Origin: Oscillospiraceae bacterium
GTDB taxonomy: Bacteria; Bacillota_A; Clostridia; Oscillospirales; Ruminococcaceae
NCBI GenBank assembly: GCA_004558145.1
Contig: SFDQ01000001.1
Span: 62,001-126,000, forward strand
Length of the DNA stretch: 64,000 bases
Reading direction: 5' to 3'
Below the pieces are notes generated by a model that saw only the letters and a program-made list of their open reading frames with translations, made no database searches and was not told where the DNA came from. How positions within the stretch are numbered: the first letter of the stretch is position 1; each line of letters begins with the position of its first letter. Shown here one piece after another: positions 8,908 through 15,621 of the stretch. The translations under genes were made by a program, and so were the position numbers.

Positions 8908-8916
8908 ATTATACCA
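8908..8916 (-). promoter_or_regulatory. Extended -10 promoter of PBP1A
   Basis: Minus strand reads TGGTATAAT, a perfect extended -10 (TGnTATAAT). No good -35 is visible at 16-18 nt, which extended -10 promoters tolerate. It gives a leader of about 100 nt to the AAAGGAGG site. Confidence 0.6.
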
Positions 8917-9009
8917 CAACCCACCCCGCCAAGTACAGTGAAATCCCATTGAAAATTGTATGAACCCGCCGCACCGGGTCAATACTGGCCGTGAAAGGGG
9001 GTCTTGCCA

Positions 9010-9309
9010 ATGACCAAAGTCTGGGTGTCGCTGCTGGCGGCGGTGTGCGCTTTGAGCCTGGGGCTGAGCCTTTTCTGGATGGTCCGGCCCGCCCGCACCG
9101 GCCCGGAGAGCGCCGCGGCCGCGCCTTACATTTTGAAGGACCACGACGGCAGGCTGGCGGTGTTTGCCGCGGAGAGCGGCGAGCCGCTGCGGGTCTACGA
9201 CGTCTACACCCACCTGCTGCCCGAGAGCGACGTGGCCGCCCTGCAAAAGGGCATCCCGGTGGAGAGCGAAGAGCGGCTGGACCGGCTGCTGGAGGACTTC
9301 GGCGCCTGA
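9010..9309 (+). CDS. BofC C-terminal-domain-like exported protein
   Basis: A 99-residue protein with one N-terminal membrane/signal segment (about 5-25) followed by a small domain reading YILKDHDGRLAVFAAE and VYDVYTHLLPESDVAAL. This resembles the C-terminal domain of BofC, a forespore intermembrane-space inhibitor of SpoIVB signalling in Bacillus; many Clostridia encode short stand-alone versions of unknown role. I chose ATG 9010 behind AAAGGGGG; a TTG two codons upstream is possible. The gene stands alone, divergent from PBP1A, with its own terminator. Family assignment is from motif recall, so function is tentative. Confidence 0.7.
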   Translation: MTKVWVSLLAAVCALSLGLSLFWMVRPARTGPESAAAAPYILKDHDGRLAVFAAESGEPLRVYDVYTHLLPESDVAALQKGIPVESEERLDRLLEDFGA

Positions 9310-9310
9310 C

Positions 9311-9338
9311 GGCGGGGCTGCGGCCCCGCCGCCCTTTT
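9311..9338 (+). terminator. Terminator after the BofC-like gene
   Basis: GC stem ggcgggg/ccccgcc (9311-9317 with 9324-9330) followed by gcccttttc, directly after the stop codon. Confidence 0.65.
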
Positions 9339-9363
9339 CGGGGGATGCGCGCCCCTTTCTCGG

Positions 9364-9392
9364 TTGCTTTTGTACGGGGGCTATGGTACAAT
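9364..9392 (+). promoter_or_regulatory. Promoter of the FkbH-ACP cassette
   Basis: TTGCTT (9364-9369), a 17-nt spacer ending in TGG, and TACAAT (9387-9392). Located 39 bp before the GTG start of the FkbH-like gene. Confidence 0.6.
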
Positions 9393-9430
9393 GATTTTGT
9401 AAAAATTTGTAAACAAACGGAGGCGTCACC

Positions 9431-11209
9431 GTGGACCTTTTACGCAGTGATTTCGACCCCGCCCTGGTCTTGCAGCAGAAGCGGCGCATCAAGCGCGAAC
9501 TTTTGCAAAAGCCGGGCCTCATCCCCAAAAAAGTGGCCCTGATGAGCGGCAGCACCATCGGCGAGATCAAGAACATCCTGGAGCTGTTCTTGCTGGCCAA
9601 CGGCATCCAGCCGGAATTCTACGAGGGCGGCTATTCCCTGTTCTTCGAGAATCTGGTGTTTGACGACGGCTCACTGAAAGCCTTCGCACCCGACTTCATC
9701 TTCATCCACACCAGCCAGCGCAACATCAAGCTCTGGCCCGAGGCCGAGGACGACGCCGCGGCCTGCGAGGAGAAGCTGAACGCGGAGTTCGCCCGCTTCG
9801 AGCAGGCGGCCAAGGCGGCGCTGGGCTTCGGCTGCCCGGTGGTGATCAACAACTTCGATCTGCCCCTCTACCGGGTGATGGGCAACCGGGAGGGCGTGGA
9901 CGTCCACGGCCGGGTGCGCTTTGTGCGCAAGCTGAACGAGAAGCTGGCCGCCCTGGCCGAGGCCACCCCGAACCTTTACATCAACGACCTGGCCTATCTG
10001 CAGGCCCTTTACGGCATGGACCGCTTCAGCGACCCCACCGCCTGGTACGCCTACAAGTACGCGGTGAGCCTGGAGTGCCTGCCCTACCTGTGCCAGAGCG
10101 TGGCCAACATCATCAAGAGCCTGCTGGGCAAGAATAAAAAAGCCCTGGCGCTGGACCTGGACAACACCCTCTGGGGCGGCATCATCGGCGACGACGGCGC
10201 CGAGGGCATCGTGATGGGCAGCGAGACCCCCGCCGGCATGGCCTACGCCGAGTTCCAGGGCTACCTGAAAGCCCTGGGCAAGCTGGGCATCCTGCTGAAC
10301 GTGTGCAGCAAGAACGAGGAGTCCATCGCCCGCACCGGCTTCGAGCGGGCGGACAGCGTGCTCAAAGCGGACGACTTCCTCTGCTTCAAGGCCAACTGGG
10401 ACCCCAAGCACCTGAACATCGCCGCCATGGCCAAGGAGATCAACATCCTGCCCGAGAGCTTCGTCTTTGTGGACGACAACCCCGCCGAGCGGGAGATCGT
10501 GCGCCGGGAGCTGCCCATGGTCACGGTGCCGGAGCTTTCCTGCCCCGAGGAGTACATCGCCGCCATCGACCGGGCGGGTTACTTTGAGGTGACCACCCTC
10601 TCGGCGGACGACAAAAAGCGCGCCGAGACGTACAAGCAGAACGCCCAGCGCGCTCAGCTGGAGCAGAGCTTCGGCAACTACGACGACTACCTCAAGAGCC
10701 TTGATATGGTGTGCGAGATCGGGGCCTTCGACGCGCCCCACGCCGAGCGCATCACCCAGCTCATCAACAAGACCAACCAGTTCAACCTGACCACCCGCCG
10801 CTACACCGCCGCCGAGGTGGAGAGCCTGCTGGGCAACGACGAGTACATCACCCAGTACGGCCGCCTGGTGGACAAGTTCGGCGACAACGGCCTTGTCACC
10901 GCCATGATCGGCCACAAGCAGGGCGACGTGCTGGAGATGGACCTGTGGATCATGAGCTGCCGCACCTTCAAGCGCCGGCTGGAGCACGCCATGTTCGACG
11001 AACTGGTGCGCCGCGCCGCCGAAGCAGGGGTCAAGACCATCGTGGGCCACTACTACCCCACCGCCAAAAACTTGCTTGTGAAGGATTTTTATGCTACAAT
11101 CGGCTTTGTAAAAACCGCCGAGGACGAGGCCGGCAACTGCACCTTCGAGTTCACCGGCTTCGAGGGCTACCAGCCCCAGTGCGGCGTGATGGAGATCAAA
11201 CGGGTCTGA
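9431..11209 (+). CDS. FkbH-like HAD-IIIC family protein
   Basis: A 592-residue, three-part protein. The N-terminal part (1-230) is an accessory alpha/beta domain found in FkbH-like proteins. The HAD-IIIC domain has the nucleophile motif D242LDNT, the serine of motif II in LLNVCSKNEE and the acidic motif FVDDNPAERE (Asp348, Asp349). The C-terminal part (ITQLINKTNQFNLTTRRYT; YYPTAKNLLVKDFYATIGF) is acyltransferase-like. Characterised FkbH enzymes load a glyceryl group from 1,3-bisphosphoglycerate onto an acyl carrier protein; the ACP gene 22 bp downstream fits that. GTG start at 9431 follows an AACGGAGG site. The final product is unknown; similar genes also occur in capsule and O-antigen loci. 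Confidence 0.85.
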   Translation: MDLLRSDFDPALVLQQKRRIKRELLQKPGLIPKKVALMSGSTIGEIKNILELFLLANGIQPEFYEGGYSLFFENLVFDDGSLKAFAPDFIFIHTSQRNIKLWPEAEDDAAACEEKLNAEFARFEQAAKAALGFGCPVVINNFDLPLYRVMGNREGVDVHGRVRFVRKLNEKLAALAEATPNLYINDLAYLQALYGMDRFSDPTAWYAYKYAVSLECLPYLCQSVANIIKSLLGKNKKALALDLDNTLWGGIIGDDGAEGIVMGSETPAGMAYAEFQGYLKALGKLGILLNVCSKNEESIARTGFERADSVLKADDFLCFKANWDPKHLNIAAMAKEINILPESFVFVDDNPAEREIVRRELPMVTVPELSCPEEYIAAIDRAGYFEVTTLSADDKKRAETYKQNAQRAQLEQSFGNYDDYLKSLDMVCEIGAFDAPHAERITQLINKTNQFNLTTRRYTAAEVESLLGNDEYITQYGRLVDKFGDNGLVTAMIGHKQGDVLEMDLWIMSCRTFKRRLEHAMFDELVRRAAEAGVKTIVGHYYPTAKNLLVKDFYATIGFVKTAEDEAGNCTFEFTGFEGYQPQCGVMEIKRV

Positions 11210-11231
11210 CCCGAAAAGGAGCGTTCAAACA

Positions 11232-11474
11232 ATGGATAAGCAGAGCATTTTTGATGCCGTGCAGGAGATTTTCCGCGACAACTTCGACGACGAGGAACTG
11301 GTCATCACCCGTGAGACCTGCGCCGACGACATCGAGGACTGGGACAGCTTGGAGCAGATCAACCTGCTCACCGCCATGGAGAAGAAATTCGGCCTCAAGT
11401 TCAAGCTGGAGGACGTGCGCGGGCTGGAGAACGTGGGCGATCTGCTGGACCTGATCGAGCGGCTCACCGCCTGA
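11232..11474 (+). CDS. Dedicated acyl carrier protein
   Basis: An 80-residue acidic protein with the phosphopantetheine attachment motif WDSLEQINLL (Ser39), so it carries acyl groups as thioesters after activation by a PPTase. It is more divergent than a typical fatty-acid AcpP and sits in a cassette of acyl-processing genes rather than with fab genes, so it is probably specific to this pathway. It follows the FkbH-like gene by 22 bp behind AAAAGGAG and is followed by a strong intrinsic terminator, so the downstream genes need readthrough or another promoter. Confidence 0.9.
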   Translation: MDKQSIFDAVQEIFRDNFDDEELVITRETCADDIEDWDSLEQINLLTAMEKKFGLKFKLEDVRGLENVGDLLDLIERLTA

Positions 11475-11486
11475 TCTTATGCAGCC

Positions 11487-11516
11487 AAAAGGCCGGGCAC
11501 CTGCCCGGCCTTTTTT
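11487..11516 (+). terminator. Intrinsic terminator inside the cassette
   Basis: Thirteen-base-pair stem (11487-11499 with 11502-11514, core ggccgggca/tgcccggcc) and a TTTTTT run. It separates fkbH-acp from the MaoC gene and would set different expression levels for the two halves. Confidence 0.85.
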
Positions 11517-11539
11517 GAAGAAAAAGGAGTTTTGCACCC

Positions 11540-11956
11540 ATGAACAGCTACACTCTGGCCGACATCACCCCCGGCATGACCGAGAGCTTCACCGTCACCG
11601 TGACCGAGGCCATGATGGACGCCTTTTACGCCGTTTCGGGCGATAACAGCCCCATCCACATGGACGCGGACTACGCCGCCGGCCGGGGCTATCCCGGGCG
11701 GGTGGTCTACGGCATGCTGGGCGCCAGCTTTTTCTCCACCCTGGCGGGGGTCTACCTGCCCGGCGAGCACTGCCTGCTCCACAGCGTGGAGGCCAAGTTT
11801 GCCAAACCCGTCTTCATCGGCGACACCCTCACCGTCACCGGCAAGGTGACCGAGGTGAACGACACCTTCGGCGAGATCACCGTCAAGGCGGTCATCGAGA
11901 ACCAGAACGGCCAGAAGGTCACCCGCGGGCTCATCAAGGCCGGCGTGGCGAAATAA
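11540..11956 (+). CDS. MaoC-family (R)-specific enoyl hydratase
   Basis: A 138-residue hot-dog-fold protein. It has the hydratase 2 motif AVSGDNSPIHMDADYA with the catalytic Asp35/His40 pair, then GRVVYGMLGASFFSTL. Family members add or remove water across 2-enoyl/3-hydroxyacyl thioesters, on CoA or ACP. Beside an ACP and an SDR, the likely job is dehydrating or hydrating an ACP-bound intermediate. Start ATG 11540 has AAAAAGGAG 12 nt upstream. It ends 9 bp before the SDR gene. Confidence 0.85.
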   Translation: MNSYTLADITPGMTESFTVTVTEAMMDAFYAVSGDNSPIHMDADYAAGRGYPGRVVYGMLGASFFSTLAGVYLPGEHCLLHSVEAKFAKPVFIGDTLTVTGKVTEVNDTFGEITVKAVIENQNGQKVTRGLIKAGVAK

Positions 11957-11965
11957 GGAGGACAT

Positions 11966-12697
11966 ATGAGCAACGTTTATCTCATCACCGGCGCGTCCAG
12001 CGACGTGGGCTGCGCGCTCATCCGCCGCCTGTGGCAGCCGGGGGATGTGTTCATCGCCCAGGGCGCGGGCGACCTGGGGGGCCTTGCCGAGCTGTGCAAG
12101 GAGCACCCCGGCTCCATCCGCACCTACGACGTGGACCTGACCAACGAAAAGGCGCTGGAGACCTTCATCGCCGACGTGCAGGCCAACTGCCCCGCCCCCA
12201 CCCACTTCGTGCATCTGCCCGCCTTGCGGGTGGTGAACACCAAGTTCAAGAAGTTTGACGAGGATCGCTTTGAAAAGGACATGAGCGTGCAGCTGCGCAG
12301 CGCGGTGGCGCTGTGCAAGGCCTTTGTGCCCGCTATGGCCAAGGCGAAGAAAGGCCGGGTGCTCTTCATGCTCACCAGCTACCTGCTGGGCCTGCCCCCC
12401 AAGAACACCGCCGCCTACATCATGGTCAAGAGCGCCCTGGGCGGCCTTGCCAAGAGCCTCGCGGCGGACTACGCCCCCTATGGCGTGACGGTGAACTGCG
12501 TGGCCCCCAGCATGATGGAGACCAAGTTCCTGGCCGACACCAGCGACCTGATCGTGCAGGCCAGCGCGGAGGCCAACCCCATGGGCCGCAACGCCACCCC
12601 CGCGGATGTGGTGCCCGCCATGGCGTTCCTTCTGAGCGATGAGGCCGGCTTCATCACCGGCGTCACCCTGCCCATCACCGGGGGCAGCGCCCTGTGA
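11966..12697 (+). CDS. Short-chain dehydrogenase/reductase (FabG-like)
   Basis: A 243-residue classical SDR. NAD(P) loop TGASSDVG at 8-15, catalytic Ser138, Tyr151 and Lys155 (AAYIMVKSA), and the usual C-terminal end FITGVTLPITGG. The glycine-rich loop is a variant: SSDVG instead of the common SGGIG. Presumably it reduces or oxidises the keto/hydroxy group of the ACP-bound acyl unit. Start ATG follows AAGGAGG at ideal spacing; the stop overlaps the next gene's GTG by 4 nt. Confidence 0.85.
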   Translation: MSNVYLITGASSDVGCALIRRLWQPGDVFIAQGAGDLGGLAELCKEHPGSIRTYDVDLTNEKALETFIADVQANCPAPTHFVHLPALRVVNTKFKKFDEDRFEKDMSVQLRSAVALCKAFVPAMAKAKKGRVLFMLTSYLLGLPPKNTAAYIMVKSALGGLAKSLAADYAPYGVTVNCVAPSMMETKFLADTSDLIVQASAEANPMGRNATPADVVPAMAFLLSDEAGFITGVTLPITGGSAL

Positions 12698-13683
12698 GCG
12701 CCCCGGTGCTGCGCCTCGCGGCCCCGGACGAGGCCAAGCGAGTGGTGGATTTTGTCAACGCCAACTTCGACTGGCGGCTCCCTCTTATCAACAGAGAGGA
12801 ATATTTTAATTTTTATTACAAAAGCGGCAACAGTCTGCAGTTCGCCCTGGCCGAAGAGGAGGGCGTTCTTGTGGCCGCCGCCGGCTACATCCGGGCTTCG
12901 GACGCCCCCGACGCCGACGTCTGGGTGTCGGTGTGGGTGGCGGCCAAGGGCCACAACGGGGTGGGCCTGGAACTGATGGCCGCCCTGCCCCGGCTCACCG
13001 GCGCGCAGGTGGTGGCCTGCAACAACATCCGCCCCAAGACCATGGCCTTCTACCGCTTTCTCGGCTGGCACGCCGACCGGGTGGGCCACTTCTACCGGCT
13101 GGCGGGGCTCCCGGAATACCGGCTGGCACGGGTGGCGGACCCCACCGTTCTGCCCGCCGGGGGCGACCTTTCGCTGGAGCCGGTGGAAGGCCCCGGGGCG
13201 CTGGCGGCGCTGGGCATGCCGGACAGCCCCCACACTCCCCGCAAGGACGTGTGGTACATGCAGCGGCGGTATTTCGCCTTCCCCCATCTGACCTATCAGA
13301 TGTACGCCGCGAAGGAGCAGGGCCGTCTGCTGGCCTACCTTGTCTGCCGCGTGGTGGACAGCGGCCAGGGCAAGGCGCTGCGCATCGCCGATTTCGTGGG
13401 TGACACTTCCCTGCTGCCCCGGCTGGGGTCGGCCATCGACCGCCTTTTGAAGGCCAGCGGCGCGGAGTACGCCGAGTGCTACTGCGCCGGGGTGGACCCG
13501 GCGGTGATGGCGGCGGCGGGCTTTTGCGAGCGCAGAGAGGGCGATGCAAACATCCTGCCCAACTACCTGCAGCCGCCCCTGTTTGAGAACACGGAATATT
13601 ACTATTTCACCAGCGACCCCGACCGTTTCGTGCTGTTCAAGGCCGACGGCGACCAGGACCGGCCCAATCTGCCCGCGGATTGA
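12694..13683 (+). CDS. GNAT-like acyltransferase, probably two fused domains
   Basis: A 329-residue protein of low familiarity. Residues 1-150 read as a GNAT fold (LRLAAPDEAKRVVDFVNANF; VWVAAKGHNGVGLELMAAL; NNIRPKTMAFYRFLGW). The second half looks like another divergent acetyltransferase-like domain (YAECYCAGVDPAVMAAAGF). In this context it could transfer the ACP-bound acyl group to an amino sugar or other acceptor. It starts with GTG overlapping the SDR stop (GTGA). No transmembrane segment. The identity of donor and acceptor is inference. Confidence 0.6.
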   Translation: MSAPVLRLAAPDEAKRVVDFVNANFDWRLPLINREEYFNFYYKSGNSLQFALAEEEGVLVAAAGYIRASDAPDADVWVSVWVAAKGHNGVGLELMAALPRLTGAQVVACNNIRPKTMAFYRFLGWHADRVGHFYRLAGLPEYRLARVADPTVLPAGGDLSLEPVEGPGALAALGMPDSPHTPRKDVWYMQRRYFAFPHLTYQMYAAKEQGRLLAYLVCRVVDSGQGKALRIADFVGDTSLLPRLGSAIDRLLKASGAEYAECYCAGVDPAVMAAAGFCERREGDANILPNYLQPPLFENTEYYYFTSDPDRFVLFKADGDQDRPNLPAD

Positions 13684-13703
13684 GCGGCCCCGAAGGGGCT
13701 TTT
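13684..13703 (+). terminator. Weak terminator before udk
   Basis: Short stem gcccc-gaa-ggggc (13687-13699) followed by TTTTG, right after the GNAT-like stop. Confidence 0.45.
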
Positions 13704-13763
13704 GCCCGTCTTTTCCCACCGGCAGCGGGCCGGCGGACACATAGAGAGAAGGAGACTGTGGTT

Positions 13764-14390
13764 ATGAACACGATGGTACTGGGCATTGCCGGCGGCACCG
13801 GCAGCGGAAAGACCACGCTGACCAAACGGCTGAAGGAGCGCTTTGGCGATCAGATCAGCGTCATCAGCCACGACAACTACTACAAGCGTCAGGACGAGCT
13901 GACCTATAAGCAACGCTGCCTGACCAACTACGACCACCCCAACGCCTTCGAGACCGAGCTGATGGTGGAACACATCAAGGCTTTGAAGGCGGGCGAGACG
14001 GTGCTGTGCCCGGTGTACGATTTTTCCCAGCACAACCGCTCGGACGACTTCATCCAGATCCACCCCGCGCCGGTGATTTTGGTGGAGGGCATCCTCATCT
14101 TCGCCAGCCCGGAGCTGTGCGACCTGATGGACATCAAGGTGTTTGTGGACACCGATGCCGACGTGCGCATTCTGCGCCGCATCGTGCGGGACGTGAAAAA
14201 GCGGGGCCGCACGCTGGACAGTGTGGTCACCCAGTACCTGACCACCGTGAAGCCCATGCACGAGCAGTTCGTGGAGCCCAGCAAGCGCCGGGCCGACCTC
14301 ATCATCCCCGAGGGCGGCAAGAACGCGGTGGCGGTGGAGATGCTCATCCACCGGCTGGAGAGCCATCTGGCCAGCGCCGCAAAGGAATAA
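13764..14390 (+). CDS. udk: Uridine kinase
   Basis: Salvages uridine and cytidine to UMP and CMP. 208 residues, the normal length. Walker A GGTGSGKTT follows a beta strand at the N-terminus; SHDNYYKRQDEL and NYDHPNAFETELMVEHIKAL are standard Udk motifs, as are FVDTDADVRILRRIVRD and PSKRRADLIIPEGG. I chose ATG 13764 because AGAAGGAGA lies 8 nt upstream and the protein starts directly with the P-loop strand. It shares a strand with the FkbH cassette but is separated by 80 bp and a weak terminator. Confidence 0.95.
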   Translation: MNTMVLGIAGGTGSGKTTLTKRLKERFGDQISVISHDNYYKRQDELTYKQRCLTNYDHPNAFETELMVEHIKALKAGETVLCPVYDFSQHNRSDDFIQIHPAPVILVEGILIFASPELCDLMDIKVFVDTDADVRILRRIVRDVKKRGRTLDSVVTQYLTTVKPMHEQFVEPSKRRADLIIPEGGKNAVAVEMLIHRLESHLASAAKE

Positions 14391-14404
14391 ACGCAAATGA
14401 AAAA

Positions 14405-14442
14405 CCGCCGCGCCCGGCATCACCGGGCACGGCGGCTTTTTT
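14405..14442 (+). terminator. Terminator after udk
   Basis: Stem 14405-14417 with 14423-14435 (one mismatch) followed by CTTTTTT. It lies between the convergent udk and serine hydrolase genes. Confidence 0.8.
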
Positions 14443-14460
14443 ATGCAAAAACGCAGAGGT

Positions 14461-15420
14461 TCATTCTTCCTGCCCCAGCACCTCGGCCACCAGATGGCCC
14501 AGCTGCTCGATGCCCTCGGCGGGGGGCTCGTCTTGGGTGCCGTAGCTGGTGAACACCGACAGGATGTAGGGCCGCTCGGAGTAGACGATGCCCATGTCGT
14601 GGAAGGCGTTGTCCCAACTGCCGTACTTCTTGGCGGCGGGCGCCGGGAACCACAGGTAATCGTGCTGGGCGTCCAGGAAGGCCTGCTTGAGCTGCCGGGC
14701 GTTCTCGGTGTCGGTCTCAAAGTACTCGTAGAGGGCCAGCATAGAGAGGCCGCCGTCCCGGGCGGTGGTCCAGCCGTGGATGCCCTCCTCCTTGGTGATC
14801 TCGCAGCCTTCGGGAGCGGCGAAGCCCAGCTGGGCCAAAAAGTCCTGGAAGCCGGTGTCGGCGGTGGCGGGCCACATGCCCGCAAGGCCGTGGGCCGCGT
14901 CGTTGGAGCTCACCGAGATCATGGTGTAGATGCGGTCCCAGCCGGTGGAGCCGTTCCACTCCGTATCCAGGTCGATCTCCCCCGCCTCGTCCCGCTGGGC
15001 CAGCCACAGGGCGTAGGGGGCTTTCAGGGTGCTGGCGCAGTAAAAGCCGGAGGACTCGTTGTAGGTGTATGTATCGCCGGTGGTCAGGTCCTGCAGCCAG
15101 ACCGACACGGTGCCGGGCTGGGCGTCCAGAAAAGCGTTCAGCGTGGCGGCCGCCTCGTCGGTGAGCATCACCTCGGGCAGCGGCGTGGGCTCCGGGCTGG
15201 GCGTGGGGGCCGGGGTGGCCTCCGGCGCGTCCGCGGGCTGGGACGCCGGGGCGGATGGCTCTTGTGCGTCCTCGCCGTTCACCGGCAGCGCGCTCTCGCT
15301 CCAGTACCACAGCGCCGCCAGCATGGCGAACACCGCCAGCACCAGCAGGATGAGCGTGGGCACGGGGCTGCCCTTTTTTCTGTGTGTGGTTTGTCTGCTT
15401 CCTGACATTCCGAAGGTCAC
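14461..15420 (-). CDS. Membrane-anchored serine hydrolase, class A beta-lactamase fold
   Basis: 319 residues: cytoplasmic basic tail, one membrane segment (about 20-40), a Pro/Ala/Glu-rich linker (50-85), then a penicillin-recognising domain. Motifs are S130TLK133, an SSN motif at 171-173 in place of SDN, and K265-Y-G in place of KTG. TTARDGGLSML matches the class A TTPRDMA region, but I see no ExxLN motif for deacylation, so resistance by hydrolysis is doubtful; it may act on peptidoglycan or another ester or amide. Start: GTG 15420 is 4 nt after AGGAAAGAGA; ATG at 15408 is the alternative. Single gene. Confidence 0.75.
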   Translation of the reverse strand: MTFGMSGSRQTTHRKKGSPVPTLILLVLAVFAMLAALWYWSESALPVNGEDAQEPSAPASQPADAPEATPAPTPSPEPTPLPEVMLTDEAAATLNAFLDAQPGTVSVWLQDLTTGDTYTYNESSGFYCASTLKAPYALWLAQRDEAGEIDLDTEWNGSTGWDRIYTMISVSSNDAAHGLAGMWPATADTGFQDFLAQLGFAAPEGCEITKEEGIHGWTTARDGGLSMLALYEYFETDTENARQLKQAFLDAQHDYLWFPAPAAKKYGSWDNAFHDMGIVYSERPYILSVFTSYGTQDEPPAEGIEQLGHLVAEVLGQEE

Positions 15421-15467
15421 TCTCTTTCCTGCCCGGCTGCCGCCCCCGGCGGCGCGGGCATACACCT

Positions 15468-15495
15468 ATTATAGACCCCTTTCGACGGTTTTCCA
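15468..15495 (-). promoter_or_regulatory. Candidate promoter of the serine hydrolase gene
   Basis: Minus-strand TATAAT (15468-15473) with TGGAAA 16 nt upstream (15490-15495), about 48 bp before the GTG start. Confidence 0.5.
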
Positions 15496-15565
15496 GACCC
15501 GGCTGCAAATTTTTCCATTTTTTCACGAGTATTTTTACAACTTTGAAACAGCGCTCCTCCCGGTG

Positions 15566-15605
15566 AAAAAAGGGGCCGGGCCGCCCAAAACAGGCAGCCC
15601 GGCCC
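15566..15605 (-). terminator. Terminator of the glycogen operon
   Basis: Stem ggggccgggc/gcccggcccc (15572-15581 with 15596-15605), then a T-run on the minus strand, starting 16 bp after the glgA stop. Confidence 0.85.
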
Positions 15606-15621
15606 CGCTGGCCGATGGGCC

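Noticed and set aside
8349..8924. Minus-strand frame in another phase over the PBP1A N-terminal region
   Set aside because: Arg/Pro/His-rich shadow. The phase that continues into PBP1A has the better codon pattern and the well-placed AAAGGAGG.
6104..8941. 945-codon plus-strand frame opposite PBP1A
   Set aside because: Antisense shadow caused by high third-position GC; composition is Val/Gly/His-rich without recognisable motifs or a ribosome site.
8949..8986. Sporulation sigma-G-like promoter before the BofC-like gene
   Set aside because: TGTATG and CAATACT resemble the consensus only loosely and the spacing and -10 do not fit well enough to claim.
10711..11454. Plus-strand frame spanning the end of the FkbH-like gene and the ACP gene
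   Set aside because: Out-of-phase shadow, Arg/Pro/His-rich, while the two real frames carry all conserved motifs.
13743..13763. Longer udk starting at the upstream in-frame codon
   Set aside because: The extra N-terminal residues are absent from the family, and the ATG at 13764 has the ribosome site.
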